Source: Garcia nutans (lineage: Eukaryota > Streptophyta > Magnoliopsida > Malpighiales > Euphorbiaceae). Taken from it: a stretch of DNA of 64,000 bases. How positions within the stretch are numbered: position 1 is the stretch's first letter; each line of letters starts with the position of its first letter. The notes below the pieces were generated by a model. It saw only the letters and a program-made list of their open reading frames with translations. It had not been told where the DNA came from and ran no database searches. The DNA lies in NCBI GenBank assembly GCA_947685225.1, contig CANTUV010000053.1:7921501-7985500 (forward strand), given 5' to 3'. Of this stretch, positions 1 to 11,250 are shown piece after piece. The position numbers and the translations under genes were made by a program.

Positions 1-176
1 GGACTGTCAAGTACAGAACTTTTAATAACTGGATGGTCTTCCTCCTTTTTCTCCAATTTTGATTGAATCTTTGGTTGGGTTGGACCAATTCAAGTCAAAA
101 TATCCTTATGAACCAAATGGAAGCTTTTTGTTGTCTTAGGTAAAAGAGAACTCAATTGGCTTTTTAAACCGCTTTT

Positions 177-290
177 TTAGGTTTTTTTTTCTTCTTTTTT
201 TCTTTGTCTTTTCTTTTTCTTTTCTTTTTTTCTTGCTCTCATTTCTCTTCTTTTCTTTTCTTCTTTTTTTTTGTTTTTGTTTTGTTCTAG
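177..290 (-). repeat. Polypurine tract of T1 (pyrimidine on + strand)
   Basis: About 110 bases of almost pure C/T on the plus strand, so purine in the T1 sense strand. It lies downstream of gag. The same position carries a purine tract in T2 (6588-6715), T4 (13128-13231, minus) and T7 (45949-46040), so it is a family feature rather than a random microsatellite. Open frames read through it are low-complexity artefacts. Confidence 0.7.
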
Positions 291-1034
291 CTCTAAAAGA
301 GTTGTCTTGTTTGTACCAACTTGAGCTTCCAATAATGGATGAGTGACATAAATCTTCTTTAACAGGGATAAATCATTTGTTACTCTGATGTTGTCTTGAT
401 ATATTGGAGACATTAGGTGAATTTCAACTACCCTTATGGTCTTGAAAACATCAACTATCCTTATGGCTTTGGCTATGCATTCCAATTTTTGATCTTCTTG
501 CCTCTTCACCTTAGTGATCATAAGACTTGTCAAAAGTATCACAACATCTCAGGGTAGGTTGTTGGGATTCTATGCCAATGAAAAGAAAGCTAAAATTTTA
601 CGAAAGCTCAAAGGGGCAACTAGAGATTGATATTTAATAGGGTGGATACAAGTTGTTGGCTAACCAATCAATGCCTAGATCATTTATCTCTTAAATAAGT
701 AGAGTTCAATTTCACCTTGAAAATTTGTCAAAGCATGTTCTAAGACTGACTATGACCTAGACAAAGGTAATTATGTAGGAGCCCTCTCTAAGTAAGCATA
801 CACAACTCAATGCTATAGAGCAATTCCCTCACCTAGTAAAGTCATTTGAGTTATGATGCCTAGATATATTAATTCATGAATTATCAAGCTAGATTCCTCA
901 TTGGTTGAGCACCAAAATGAACAAACACCAACAAAAATTTTGATGAAAGTAATTTATTTCAAGGAACTTTAAATTTGAAAAACACAATAGTAAAATTGAA
1001 AAGCAACATTCAAGTTAAGGAAAGTTCATTGAGT

Positions 1035-2426
1035 TTAAGCTTCTTTTCCTTTCACATCTTTAATATTTCCATCTTGAAAGGATGATAAAACAAAATCTTC
1101 TTCCAATCCTTTTCCTACCATGAAGGTTGCTGGTGGTGGCACTCTGTTGAATTTTGGCAAAGGATTGTCTTTTGTGCTGGTCTTATCAGGCTCAGGCAGC
1201 TTACCACTGTCAATTAAATTTTGGATCTCATGTTTTAGTGATAAGCATTTGTCTATCTCATGTCCTTGTGTTTGATGAAACTCACAAAAGGCTTTAGTAT
1301 TAAATTTTGGGGGTAAAGGATTCAGCAAAGGTCGAGGGGCCAATGTCTATAATAGTCCCTTCTTTTGTAGCTTGTTGAAGACCCAAGACAAAGGCTTCCC
1401 CAGATCTGAAAAACTACCTTCTATTTGCTTGACCAGTTGTATTGGCATCAACTTCTTTTTGTGTGCTTTAATTTCTAGACTGGTAATTCCCTTTCTCATT
1501 CCTTCTTATTCAAAAGGATTTTTCTCCCTTTCCCACTCTTCAATTTGTAGACCAGCTTGGAGAAGATATTTGAAATACTTTATAAGGGTGTGAGACATCC
1601 TTTCACGGAGACTAGGCAATGCCCCTCTCACAATCATCCTTATTTGATCAAATTCATCGGGCCTCTTCTTGAGCAAAGCAGCTTTATTTCTCCATCTTTT
1701 CACATAGTCCACAAAATTCTCATTTGGTCGTTGCCTAATGGCTTCTACCTCCATCAAGGTTACTTCCAGCTCGACATTGTACCCATATTGTTGAATGAAA
1801 GCCTTGTACAATATGTCACAATCTTTTTGTGTACTTTCCTCTAAGGTGTTGAACCAATTTTGGACAATAGGGTCCAATGAGAGTATGAAGTACCTTACAG
1901 TTTGAGCCTTAGTAGCTCAGGTAGACTGCATAGCAGTGATATACTACTTCACATGGAGATGGGAGTTTTCAGTACCATTGTACCTAGCAAAGGAAGGCAT
2001 CTTGAACTTATAAGGGACCTCCTCATCTTGCTCAAATAGTTTGTCGATCTCGGACACCTCTTTGGTTTTCAATTTCTTCTCAAATTTCTTTTCTAAATCA
2101 ATAATCATCTTCTCAACATCAGACATCTCGATCTTTTCAATAGTTTATTTCACAACAACCTTCAGCTCCTTTTTGTCTTGAGAATCTTGGCAGTATTGAG
2201 CCCAATCATTATCATCAATGATCACCTTATCATCATCAAAAGCTACTTCACCAACTTTAGCCTTCCCTTTGTCCTTTGGCTTCTTATAGCTAGCAGACGC
2301 TTTGACACTATTTCCTAAAATTACAGCCAATTGGTTCTTCACAGTCTCAGCTAGGGCCTCTTTTATTTCTTCCATTTTGGCATTGAGGGCTTCATCCACC
2401 ATTATTTGAATTTGTTCAGGCTCCAT
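1035..2426 (-). pseudogene. gag: Tat-like gag pseudogene (T1)
   Basis: A single reading frame can be followed on the minus strand from a Met at 2426 to a stop at 1035, about 460 codons, but it holds in-frame stops at 2145-2147, 1944-1946 and 1506-1508. An acidic/lysine-rich N-terminal part is followed by a retrotransposon-gag core (1877-1506, with a WFNTLEES motif and several arginine/tryptophan positions typical of plant gypsy gag). Near 1290-1330 there is a zinc-finger-like motif spaced C-x2-H-x4-H-x4-C. Gag would form the particle that packages element RNA. The tail (PPPATF, LSSFQDGNIKDVKG) recurs in T4 and partly in T2 and T7. The stop at 1944 replaces an expected Gln (CAG to TAG). It is not functional as it stands. 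Confidence 0.85.
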
Positions 2427-3611
2427 TGCTTTTGGTGAGCAAGTGCTCGAGTTCTTGCTAGATTCTTTGTCTTCGGCGTAGGTCGGATTGTCATAAGCTT
2501 TTGAACTGTCGTAATCTAGGGCTTTAAGCTAGAAAGGATATATGATATGAGATGCAAATGTATGCATGTATGCACAAACAATAAACAAACAAGGACAAAT
2601 AGGACATTCCTTCCAACCTTATAACATCCACACACAAATGGCAAGTCTTTTTTCCTAGGTATATGGTTAACAAAATACCAACATGGGGTACCTTGTTTTT
2701 GAATATTTCCCTAGGGTGTTTCAACCAATAGTTATATTTTTGAAAATGAAAATCAGTTCATAATAATTCCCATTAATTAGGTTTTAATCTATTCAACCAA
2801 CTATAGTAGCTTTTATGCTATATTGGATTAAAACTAAATTAAGGGGTTTGTTATAAATAGATTTCTCACTTGAAAAAAGTAACTAATGGTTCATGCCAAA
2901 AACAAGCCCATGATCAAATATTTCTTAGTATAAACTAGGCTCACAATTGATTTTTAGTATTTTGTAATTGACCTAAATAATTTGCAAGCTCTTTGTAAGA
3001 AAAGGTTGGATGAAAATAATTTTGTTTCTAAGCCCATTGTAAAAAGCTTTTAGAAAAAATGGATTTTGGGCTTAGTATTTAGGTTATGAGCAAAATAATT
3101 TTTGATTTGTTTTTAGAAAAGTTTTATATCCAAAGACCATTTTGATAAATTTTGAAAATTAATTTGGTCTTTTGGAAAGAAAAATTTATTTTGAGCTCAT
3201 AATGTATCTAGGTCATATTAGAAAAACAACAAACCAAATAAGCCATGATTTAGACTAAGATAAACTAACCATAGTCAAAAAAATGCATTTGGGGTAAGAC
3301 CTAAGGAAAGTAACTATGCCAATTACATGAGCTTTAGCCTTTGGGATAAAAGGCTTAGGTTCCCAAAGGCTTTAGCCTTTGGGATAAAAGGCTTAGGTTC
3401 CCATAGCAAGTATATACCAAATGGCACGAGGCTATGAGTGGTTATGCCATGCTCGATCTCCATACCTTGAGTGAAAGTATGGTATCCCTTACATAACACA
3501 ACATGAGTAACACGGGCGTCCTAACTCACGCACACAATGCAATCTAATATGATACAATGGATAATATCATTATAAGAAAGAATATAATAATATAAAGACC
3601 AACGGGATCAA
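2427..3611 (-). other. T1 leader (5' UTR), no gene
   Basis: Non-coding leader between primer site and gag, closely matched by 15537-16431 (T4) and 33261-34145 (T7). A minus-strand frame at 2724-2524 translates to a peptide resembling the in-frame upstream part of the T7 gag ORF (GILLT, DVIRLEG, CLCIHAYI), but here it is out of frame with gag. A 46-bp segment around 3321-3396 (the AAAGGCTTAGGTTCCCA stretch) is tandemly duplicated compared with T4. Confidence 0.6.
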
Positions 3612-3638
3612 CTTCTCTTATCCCCAGTGGAGTAGCCA
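3612..3638 (-). promoter_or_regulatory. Primer binding site (Arg-tRNA-like) of T1
   Basis: On the minus strand this reads TGGCTACTCCACTGGGGA and onward, one base after the LTR end. It matches the T7 site (33234-33260) with one difference in the first 18 bases. TGGCGACTCC-CTGGGGA is the form usual in Tat/Ogre elements and is complementary to an Arg-tRNA 3' end (family knowledge; the tRNA match was not computed). Confidence 0.75.
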
Positions 3639-3639
3639 C

Positions 3640-5720
3640 TATGAGCGGGGATTTTCGCCCCCACTCCCAGTGGAATGGTTCTTGCGACTTCAGCACTATT
3701 TAGGCTCGAGGCATTAGAGAACACGGACCTAAGTCCGGAGAAAATGGAGTCGCCACCTGGACGGGCAGAAAAAGAAAGGGGTGGATGACTCGATTTCTAA
3801 GGAATTCCCAACCCCCTAATAGGTTTGGAAAGTTGGATACGTGTGGGGAAGGTGAGAAATGGCCCAACACCTCCACAATGCCCGGTTCATTGGAACCGGC
3901 CTCCTTTACAAGTCTTAATATTATAAAATTCTTAAATATAACAATATTATCCATATTACGTGCAACAATTGAAATAAAGCATCATTATATTAAAAATAAA
4001 AGCAATGTCCAAACAAAGCAAATAAATGGACACCCATCCGAAGATGGAAACATGCCCTTACATCATCCATGTCTAAGCTAAATAGGACACCCACCATGAG
4101 GTAAGGACATGTCCTTTATATTAATCTAAATTATAAAAGCAATTTAAATTACATAGAACTTAATTAATGAGGTACCCACAAAGTGGAAACATACCTCTTA
4201 CAACATTTGGAAATCAAAATAAATCGATAGAAATAAACAACCATTCATAATAAATAAATCATTCATCAATGATATTGAACATCAATCAAAATAGAAAGTA
4301 AGCACCAATCCATGATATATTAAATAAATCAAGCATTGAATTTAAATAAAGCATATAATAAACTACATAATCAAATAAGGTAAGTAAAGATACAAATTAA
4401 AGTTTATTGTTTCTCATTTAAAGTTCTTTAGTTAATATTTAGGGTTTTGGAATTTATTGGTTTAGGCTACTGTAAATTTTAAGGGAATTGAAATGGATTA
4501 AGGCTTTATAATTTAAGAGATTGATAAGATTCTTTGATTAGCCAAATTAGGGTTTGAGGGGTAAAATCATGAAATTAGGATTTTAGAATATTAAAACATT
4601 AGGTTTATGATTATTATCTACTAGATTATTGTTTTTAGGCTTACTGTGTTGAATTTTAATATTTAGGTTTATAAGGTTTTAAGATTTTAAGGATTAGGTT
4701 TAGGAAAATTAGGGTTTACAGTTTTGGTTTTGAGAGAATTAGGGTTTTTGGTGTTTTAGAAAACATGTTTTGGTTTTAGGATTTGAGAAAACAGTTTAGA
4801 GTTTTATAAAGTTTTTGGAAATAGGCAAGATGATTTAAGGTTTTTGGAAACAGAAAGTATTTTTTTGGAAATAGAAGAATCAATTTAGGGTTTTAAGGTT
4901 TTGGAAAATTGGAAAGCAGATTAGGGTTTTAAGATTTTGAAGAAATAGATTAGGGTTCTTAGGTTTTAGAAGAAACAGAAAAGTAATTTTAGGGTTTTTG
5001 AAAATAGAGGAGATGATTTAAGGTTCTAAGGTTTAGAAGAAGTAAATTAGGGCTCTAAGGTTTTTACAATCAAAAGAAACAATTTAATGATTAAAACTAC
5101 TGTAAGGAAAAGAAGAGATTAGATATTGAAACCTTCGTTTTGTTGGTTCCACCAAAAATTGCTTCTTAAATGAACAAGGACAAAGGCAAGGTTGCTGCCT
5201 TTGATTGCTTGCTTGCTTCTTCTCTTCTAAAAAGTCCGATCAATTTGTAAAGTTCCTGTTCAAAATTCAAGTGCCAGTCCAAAGTCCGATCCCCCTCCAA
5301 AAATTCTTTCTTTTTCTGTGTATTTTTAGTCTTATTTATAGGAAATTTAGATGATTAATTTTAATTGTTTAAGGAAACTGTATTTAATTAGAAAAAGAAA
5401 ATTGAACCAAATAGAATTTGGTTTCGAAAAAAATTGTGTTGGAAAAATTTCGCTGGCAAAAATTGCGACGGACTGTGAGAACTACGAGGAATTAAGTGGA
5501 AAATTGCAGGGCGCGGGCTGCCAGGCCATTTCGTCCAACACTTTCGTGATGAATTTTTTCGTCGCCTATTTTTATTTTTATTTTTTATTTTTATTTTTTA
5601 TTACTATAATTATAAAAATAAATACTAAAATAAATATTATTTAATTAAGATAACACAAAAATTATTTTGGACTACATAAAATATATTGGACATAATTGGG
5701 TCAAAAATTAAGGGTCTACA
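3640..5720 (-). repeat. 5' LTR of T1 (Tat-like)
   Basis: About 2.08 kb. On the minus strand it begins TGTAGACCCTTAATTTTTG at 5720 and ends GCTCATA at 3640; intact family members end GCTCACA (T7, 51348), so the last CA has become TA here. A TATA box reads TATAAATA (plus 5333-5340). Three hairpins (4169-4197, 4085-4114, 4028-4057) match those in T7. The stretch 4430-5060 is full of TTAGGGTTT, the reverse complement of the plant telo-box AAACCCTAA. The part upstream of the TATA box (about 5400-5560) is GC-rich, unlike the rest. Confidence 0.9.
4028..4197 (-). other. Three tandem LTR hairpins (T1)
   Basis: Hairpins at 4169-4197 (GAGGTA/TACCTC outer stem, CCAC/GTGG inner stem), 4085-4114 (GGACA/TGTCC) and 4028-4057 (GGGCA/TGTCC outer with a G-T pair, CCATC/GATGG inner closing a TTCG loop, minus-strand reading). 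They correspond one-to-one with the T2, T6 and T7 hairpins and lie well downstream of the TATA box, so they should be in the transcribed leader. Confidence 0.7.
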
Positions 5721-5721
5721 A

Positions 5722-5853
5722 GTACCTCCACCAGAAACCTTCATGGAAGGAGGAGGATTAGAGTAAAATCTTATATTATCCTCCTTTCAAGATGAGAGTA
5801 TTGAATATGTGAAGAGAGAAGAGGCCCAACTCAATGAACTTCCCTTGGCTTGA
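5722..5853 (+). pseudogene. gag: Tat-like gag C-terminal remnant (T2)
   Basis: Translation from 5722 gives the family gag tail (PPPETFM, a stop TAA at 5764-5766, LSSFQDESIEYVKREE, then a natural stop TGA at 5851-5853). The upstream part of this gag is separated by the T1 insertion. The remnant shows that T1 landed inside a coding region of a sister element. Confidence 0.75.
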
Positions 5854-8324
5854 ATGTTGCTCATCTTATTTTGCTTTCTTTAGTATTTAATTAGAACAAT
5901 TATGTTTTTCAAATTAAAATTACTTGAATAAATTACTTTTATTGAATTTATAATTTTGTTGGCTTTTGATATTACAGTGCTCAACCAATGACAAGTCTAG
6001 CTTGACAATCATAAATTAGTATATCTATGCATTATAATTCGAATGACTTTACTAGGCGAGGGAATTGTTTTATAACATTGAGTTGTGTATGCTTACTTAG
6101 AGAGGGATCTTGCATAATGACCTTTTTTTGTGTCCTAGTCCATCTAAGAACATGCTTTGAAAAACTTTCGAGGCGAAATCGAACTCTGCTTATTTAAGAG
6201 AGAGATGATCTAGGCATTGTTTGGTAAGCCAATAACTAGAATCCACCCAATTAAATATCAATCACTAGTTGTCCCTTTGAGCCTTCATGAGATTTTAGCT
6301 TAATCTTTATTGGCTTGTAAGCGTGATAACCTACCCTATGTTGTTGTGACTATTATAACAAGTTTGATGATCACTGAATTACCAAGGGGAAAGAAGATCA
6401 AAGAGAAGGATATATGGTCAAGATGATAGAGATAGTTGAAGGACACTTGAATTAGACCTAATATCACAGACTTATTGAGATAAAGTCAGGAATGAAGAAA
6501 ACTTATGCCACTCCACTCATCCATTATCAAAAACACAAGTTGGTACAAACAAGACAACTCTTTTAGAGCTAAGACCTAAAAAAAGAAGTCAAAGTAAAAA
6601 GAAAAAAGAAGAAAATAAAAAATAAAAAATAAAAAATAAAAAATAAAAATAAAAAAATAAAAATAAAAATAAAAAAATAAAAAATAAAAAATAAAAAAAT
6701 AAAAGGAAGGGAAAAATAAAACCCAAAAAGGCAGTTCAGAAAGCTAACTGAGTTCTCTTTTACCTAAAGTAGTAGAAGACTTTCATTTAGTTTACGAGGA
6801 CAGTTTGACTTGAGTTGGTCCAACCCAACCAGAGACTCAACCAAAATCAAAGAGATAGGAGAAAGACCATCTAGTTCTTAAAAGTCCTACACTTGCCAGC
6901 CCTACAGAGGAAAAGGAAAAAATGATGAAATGCCAAAAGAAAAAAGAGAGAGAAAAAGAAAAGAATGAGGGTCTCAAGTTTTTTTGCAAAGGCAAAGATT
7001 GTCCTAATTAAGATACAAATTTCTGCAAAGAAGAAGGATAGACATTCAAGCTTTATATTTTCATGAAGTTAAAATATAAAAGTGATGCCTAGAAGGTGAA
7101 AATGGTTCCAACAAAAAGATTGTAGTATGAAGGTTTGTTGGCAGTGTCATATCAGCTCCAACCCATGTCCCTTATAGACCCCATATCAAGCCTATCAAGG
7201 ACTTGTTGATCTCTCTTGGTAGATAGAGTCTATTAGTGGAGATAGTTTGGATAAGCATGCATATGAGATAGACAATATTTAAACTTAATGAGACCTTTTG
7301 TTAGGTACAGAGTATGTGCCTATCTGAAGTGCAACGGTTCTTACTTAAATGGAAATGATTTTCAAGTTTAGTACGGTAACTAGGGTTGTCATGTTATAAA
7401 TATGTTAATTTGAAAAATCAAGTCCTGAGGTACAATGGCACTAATTTGACAAAACCAAAATATGATTTTTAAGATTAAAAAATAATAATAAATAATAAAT
7501 AATAAAAATATTTTTGCCATACAAAACCTTCAAGTTAAGGGAAATATGTTGCATTGTCAAACCTCAAAGGAAACAATGGGAAAAAGAGGGCTAAGAATCA
7601 CTTGCAAGGTCATGTCATGAAGATGTTATCAACCAAACAGATATCACCCATGTCTTTGGCTACCATGTTTGGGCCTTCACTACTCACATTTCAAACTTTC
7701 TAGAATTAAAGCCATAAATGTGAAGACTTTTGTTGTTCCAATGCAAAACCTGAACGAGCATCTAGAAGGAACTAATGAGAATACTTCAACTGAGCACCTC
7801 AGTCTATGAGTCAATAGAACCACTATAAGTATTATTCATGCATATCACGTATACAAAAGCATATCACACTGCACTCTTTGTCTTGCGTTGTCTATTCTTT
7901 GTCAAAGTAAACAACAATACTCTATGAAGGAAACATGAAGCATATATGGAATCAAGGGGGCATGGAATGCCTATTGCTTGAAAAAGATCCAGTCACTTTA
8001 TAAAAATGGAGATGCATGCTTGTATAAGAAACCAAATAATACACAAACATCAATCATAGCTTGCATGGGAAAAAAATCATTGGTTTAAGCCTGCACAGGG
8101 GGTAAAACTTCCTCTTTTCAATTTTTGAGTTTATGCGTGTACAAAATATTTTCAAACTCACTTTCAATATTTTTCCATGTTGGGGGAAAAGAGAAGATAT
8201 GAGGACTGGCTAAAAATAGCTAATGGAATAAGAAGAAAATTAGAACTCTCAAAAGAATAAAGATGCAAAAGACAAAAGATCAGTCTAGCTAGAATAGCTG
8301 AAGCCAATATAGGACAAATGTCCA
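5854..8324 (+). other. T2 post-gag non-coding region with purine tract
   Basis: No credible coding. The region is collinear with 45091-47657 (T7), 1-1034 (T1), 11270-12230 (T3) and 12240-13976 (T4, minus). It holds an A-rich purine tract of repeated AAAAAT units at 6588-6715, and a segment around 7140-7880 conserved in three copies (for example AGAGATCAACAGGTC-like and CTAGGGTTGTCATG blocks). Its role is unknown; conservation between non-autonomous copies would fit an RNA packaging or structural role, but shared ancestry alone could explain it. Confidence 0.6.
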
Positions 8325-8570
8325 AGGATGAAGATCCATTTTTAAAAGGGAAAGACCCAATCTCCAAAGGATAAAGATCCATTTTTGAAGGGTAAAGGCC
8401 CAATCTTTTTTTGAAGGGTAAAGAACCGATCTCTAAAGGATAAAGATCCATTTTTGAAGGGTAAAGACCCAATCTCCAAATGAAAAAGATCCATTTTTAA
8501 AGTGTAAAGACCTAATCTCCAAAGGATAAAGATCCATTTTTAGAGGGTAAAGACCCACAATCCATTAAAG
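8325..8570 (+). repeat. Tandem array i of T2 (about 42-bp unit)
   Basis: About six degenerate copies of a unit holding GGGTAAAGACCC and GGATAAAGATCC. Each half is a small palindrome with a 4-bp stem and loop AAAG. The same array in T7 (47658-48243) uses loop GAAG. A minus-strand open frame through it (8472-8164) is a repeat artefact. Variable tandem repeats just before the polypurine tract are known for Tat/Ogre 3' UTRs. Confidence 0.85.
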
Positions 8571-8699
8571 AATGGAACAATCGGCAAGAAGAAAGCCAAA
8601 ACTCTCAGATGATAGAAGATCAGCAGAATCCAATGAAGAATGGAACCAATTGGCCAGAAGAAAGCCAAAATTCTAAAATGACAAAGTGTTGGTCAAGCT

Positions 8700-9180
8700 A
8701 GAAGAGCTCAAGTCAAATCTTTAATCGAGAACCCAAAATCCAGTATCGGGTCGAGTACTAAAATCAAAACCAACCTCAGGTCCAGAACCCGACAAACCTT
8801 GGGTCTAAAACCCAACCAATCCAATCTCAGGTTGAGTATCCAATCTCAATTTGAGTACCAAAATAAAATCCAATTTTAAGTTGAGAACCCAAATCTAGTC
8901 TCAGGTCGAGTACCTAAATCAAATCCATTTTTGGGTCGAGAACCCAAAACTAGTCTCAGACCGAGAACTCAAATCTAGTCTCAAGTCGAGTACCCAAATA
9001 AAAATCCAGTTAAGAACCCAAATCCAGTCTCGAGTCGAGAACCCAAATTCAGTCTCATGTTGAGAACCTAAGTCCTAGCTCAGGTCAAGGACCTAGATTC
9101 AGTCTTGGGTCCAAACCCCAAACTAATCTCGAGTTTATAACCCAAACTAGTTCCCCAAGTCTAGAATCTTATCCTTATCC
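8700..9180 (+). repeat. Tandem array ii of T2 (GGGTC-n-ACCC units)
   Basis: Degenerate units of roughly 30-40 bp such as CAGGTCGAGTACC and GGGTCGAGAACCC, joined by AAATC-rich spacers. The half-sites can pair (GGGT/ACCC). It corresponds to 48290-49080 in T7, where the unit is GGGTCCAAGTACCC. Confidence 0.8.
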
Positions 9181-9236
9181 AAAATCAGCTACAAGTCATG
9201 TTGCTTTTCACTCTCTGAATAAATTCTAGATCATTC

Positions 9237-9251
9237 AAGCAAAAGGCAAAC
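9237..9251 (+). promoter_or_regulatory. Polypurine tract of T2
   Basis: AAGCAAAAGGCAAAC directly before the LTR start; T7 has AAGCAGGGGGCAAAC at the same place. This is the plus-strand DNA primer for retrotransposition. Its G run has partly decayed. Confidence 0.7.
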
Positions 9252-9459
9252 TGCAGACCTTTAATTTTGGCCATAGCTAATCTGATCCTAATTAAACAAG
9301 GCCTAGTCAAGTTTGGTCCATTTTTAATGGCTTAAACATATTTTAAAGCCTTTAATTTGATTGGTAAAATTTTATGAGGCATAAAATAAGTTAGTTATAT
9401 TTCTAAAACCCTAAATAGGTCATGTTTGAAGGTTTGGTTATATTTAATTTGATATTGGC

Positions 9460-9760
9460 CTTATATTGGACTCAATATTCGGTATGGATGTCTCCATGTC
9501 GAAGTGGGACACCCCATGTCAAATTGGGGCTTCCCCATTTTGATATTGGGCCTCCCTATATATAATTGGGGCTTCTTTAATTCGATATGGGGCTTTCCCC
9601 ATATCGAATATGACCAGTTTGATGTGGCGCCAAACAGAGGACTCCATATCGAATTAGGGCAATTCAAATTCAATATGGAATTGTCCATGTCGAATTAGGG
9701 TTGCCAATTCTAAATGGAATTTATTCCATGTCGGATTAGGCTTATTTTAATTCGACATGG
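9460..9760 (+). repeat. U3 palindrome array (TCGAATTNGGG type)
   Basis: About ten variants of CCATGTCGAATTGGG and its reverse complement, spaced 25-50 bp. The best pair is ATTCGATATGGGG (9580-9592) and CCCCATATCGAAT (9597-9609), a perfect 13-bp inverted repeat around a 4-nt loop. The array ends about 20 bp before the TATA box, so it occupies the promoter-proximal U3. Confidence 0.8.
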
Positions 9761-9769
9761 TTTCCCTCA

Positions 9770-9777
9770 TATAAAAG
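9770..9777 (+). promoter_or_regulatory. TATA box of T2 LTR
   Basis: TATAAAAG, at the position equivalent to TATAAATA in T7 (31906-31913). It is a good plant TATA box; transcription would start some 30 bp downstream. Confidence 0.55.
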
Positions 9778-10677
9778 AATCTTTAATCCGACATGCTCAG
9801 GGTTTTTTAAATTTAATTTGATATGCCTCAGTAAACTTGTCTAAATAGAAAGTTAAATACAGATTTAACCTAATACATTCTTCTATAAATATGTTTAATA
9901 ATAACAAATAAGGGGATTAATAGCAATAAGGAAACAACATGACAGCAATTAACACAGAAGCAAAGCCATAAATTAAAATATACCCATCAACCAAGAGGTA
10001 GGAAGAAGAACTGTCCTCGATTACACTTAACCTCCAGCCAGAAATTTAATAGATCCAGGCAGCCAACTACATGATCTCTTTTACTTTGGTGGAGCCAATG
10101 AACAAAGGTGCATGCCCTATACTTAATCCATTTAAATTCAATACAAGTTGCTTTGGTCATGGTTTTAAACATTGATTCTATATATATTTATGTCCAGTAA
10201 CTTCTTTTCATTGGTTTCAAAGTCACTGTAGTTTAATTCATTCAATATTGTTTCATCTAGTAGCTTAGTTAATCAATAATTCAATTGTTTCAAATATCCA
10301 GTAGTTTAGGATTTAATTTAAATCTCTAATTTAATTATCTAAAACCCTATTGGCTTATTTTGAAAAACCAATATCTTAGATTATAATTTTAAATCTCTAA
10401 TCTCATAAAAACCATAGTTTTCAATATTTAAAACCCTAATTCTAATCCAATACCTTAATTTTCATCCATAAGACCATAAAATTATATTTTAACCCTAATA
10501 ACCCTAGTTTAACATGTAAACCCTAATGTTACATTTCTTATGTTTTACTTAAGATTAAAACTTACAATTGATTGTTTGATTCATTATTGTATATTTATGA
10601 TAAATAATTTGTTGATGTTTTATTTATGATGAATGGTTGAGTGCTTCAATTGGTATATTTTTATTTCAATGATGTAA

Positions 10678-10871
10678 GAGATACGTTTTCACTTTATGGG
10701 TACTTCACTTTATTGGTACCTCATTAATTAAGTTTGATGTAATGTAATTTATTTTGAATTTTGGATTAATGTAAAGGGGATGTTTCCACTAAAAGGTGGG
10801 TGTCCTATTTTGTTTTATTTTTTGAACATTGGACATTGTAAATGGTATGTTTCCATCTATGGATGGGTGCC
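10678..10871 (+). other. Three tandem LTR hairpins (T2)
   Basis: A weak first hairpin at 10678-10706, then 10776-10805 (inner CCAC/GTGG) and 10844-10871 (GGTA/TGCC outer stem with a T-G pair, CCATC/GATGG inner). The outer stem of the third differs from T7 (GGGCA/TGTCC) and from T6 (GGGTG/CACCC), yet all can pair. Confidence 0.65.
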
Positions 10872-11250
10872 TATTTTGTTTATTTCATTTTAATAAAGTG
10901 ATGAATGCTTATTTCTTTTAATTTACTATAATATGGATGATCTTATAATAAGTTAAGATTTTAATAATATTTAGACTTGAAAAGGAGGTCGGTTCCAATG
11001 AACCGGGCACTGTGGAAGTACTGGGTCATTCTCACCTTCCCCATGCATGCCTTACTTTCCTAACCCAATAGAGGGTTAGGAATTCCTTAGAAATCGAGTC
11101 ATCCACCCCTTTCTTTTTCCCAGCCCGTTCGGGTGGTGACTCCATTTTTCTCCAAGTTTAGGCTCATGTTCTTTAAGGTCCTGAGCCAAATAGTGTTGAA
11201 GTCGCAAGAACCATTTCACATGGGAGTGGGGGCAAAAATACCCGCTCAGA

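Larger units (their letters stand above)
1..5720 (-). mobile_element. T1: gag-only Tat/Ogre-like LTR element, 5' portion
   Basis: Read on the minus strand this runs 5' LTR (5720 to 3640), primer binding site, a leader of about 0.9-1.1 kb, a broken gag (2426 to 1035) and post-gag non-coding DNA to the window edge. It has no pol. The order matches the complete copy T7 at 31435-51348. The element starts exactly at a TGTAGACCC terminus at 5720, and the next base to the right continues a plus-strand gag of the same family, so T1 is inserted inside T2. Its 3' LTR and second target-site copy lie outside the window. Assignment to Tat/Ogre rests on the Arg-tRNA-like primer site, the CHHC-type gag finger and the LTR length; it is an inference without alignment. 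Confidence 0.85.
5721..11250 (+). mobile_element. T2: gag-only Tat-like LTR element, 3' portion
   Basis: Plus-strand copy starting mid-gag right after the T1 insertion. In order: gag C-terminus, about 2.5 kb non-coding, two tandem arrays, polypurine tract (9237-9251) and 3' LTR (9252-11250). No RT, RNase H or integrase motif is visible in the 3.4 kb between gag and LTR. Its 5' half would lie beyond T1, outside the window. The target-site copy at the right edge should be 11251-11255 (GCTCC), but the left one is not visible. Confidence 0.85.
9252..11250 (+). repeat. 3' LTR of T2 (Tat-like)
   Basis: About 2.0 kb, starting TGCAGACCTTTAATTTTGG and ending CCCGCTCAGA (family TGTAGACCC...GCTCACA). 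It holds a TATA box (9770-9777), an unusual palindrome array just upstream (9460-9760), AAACCCTAA-type motifs (about 10340-10530) and the three hairpins (10678-10871). The array replaces the GC-rich block seen there in T4 and T7, so T2 belongs to a different subfamily. Confidence 0.88.

Noticed and set aside
4430..5060. Possible interstitial telomere from dense TTAGGGTTT motifs
   Set aside because: Motifs are dispersed and irregular, not tandem TTTAGGG, and recur inside every Tat-like LTR.
8164..8472. Minus-strand open frame with repeated LYPLEIGS peptides (also 47521-47736 and 47963-48145)
   Set aside because: Reading of tandem array i in reverse; not conserved as protein between copies.
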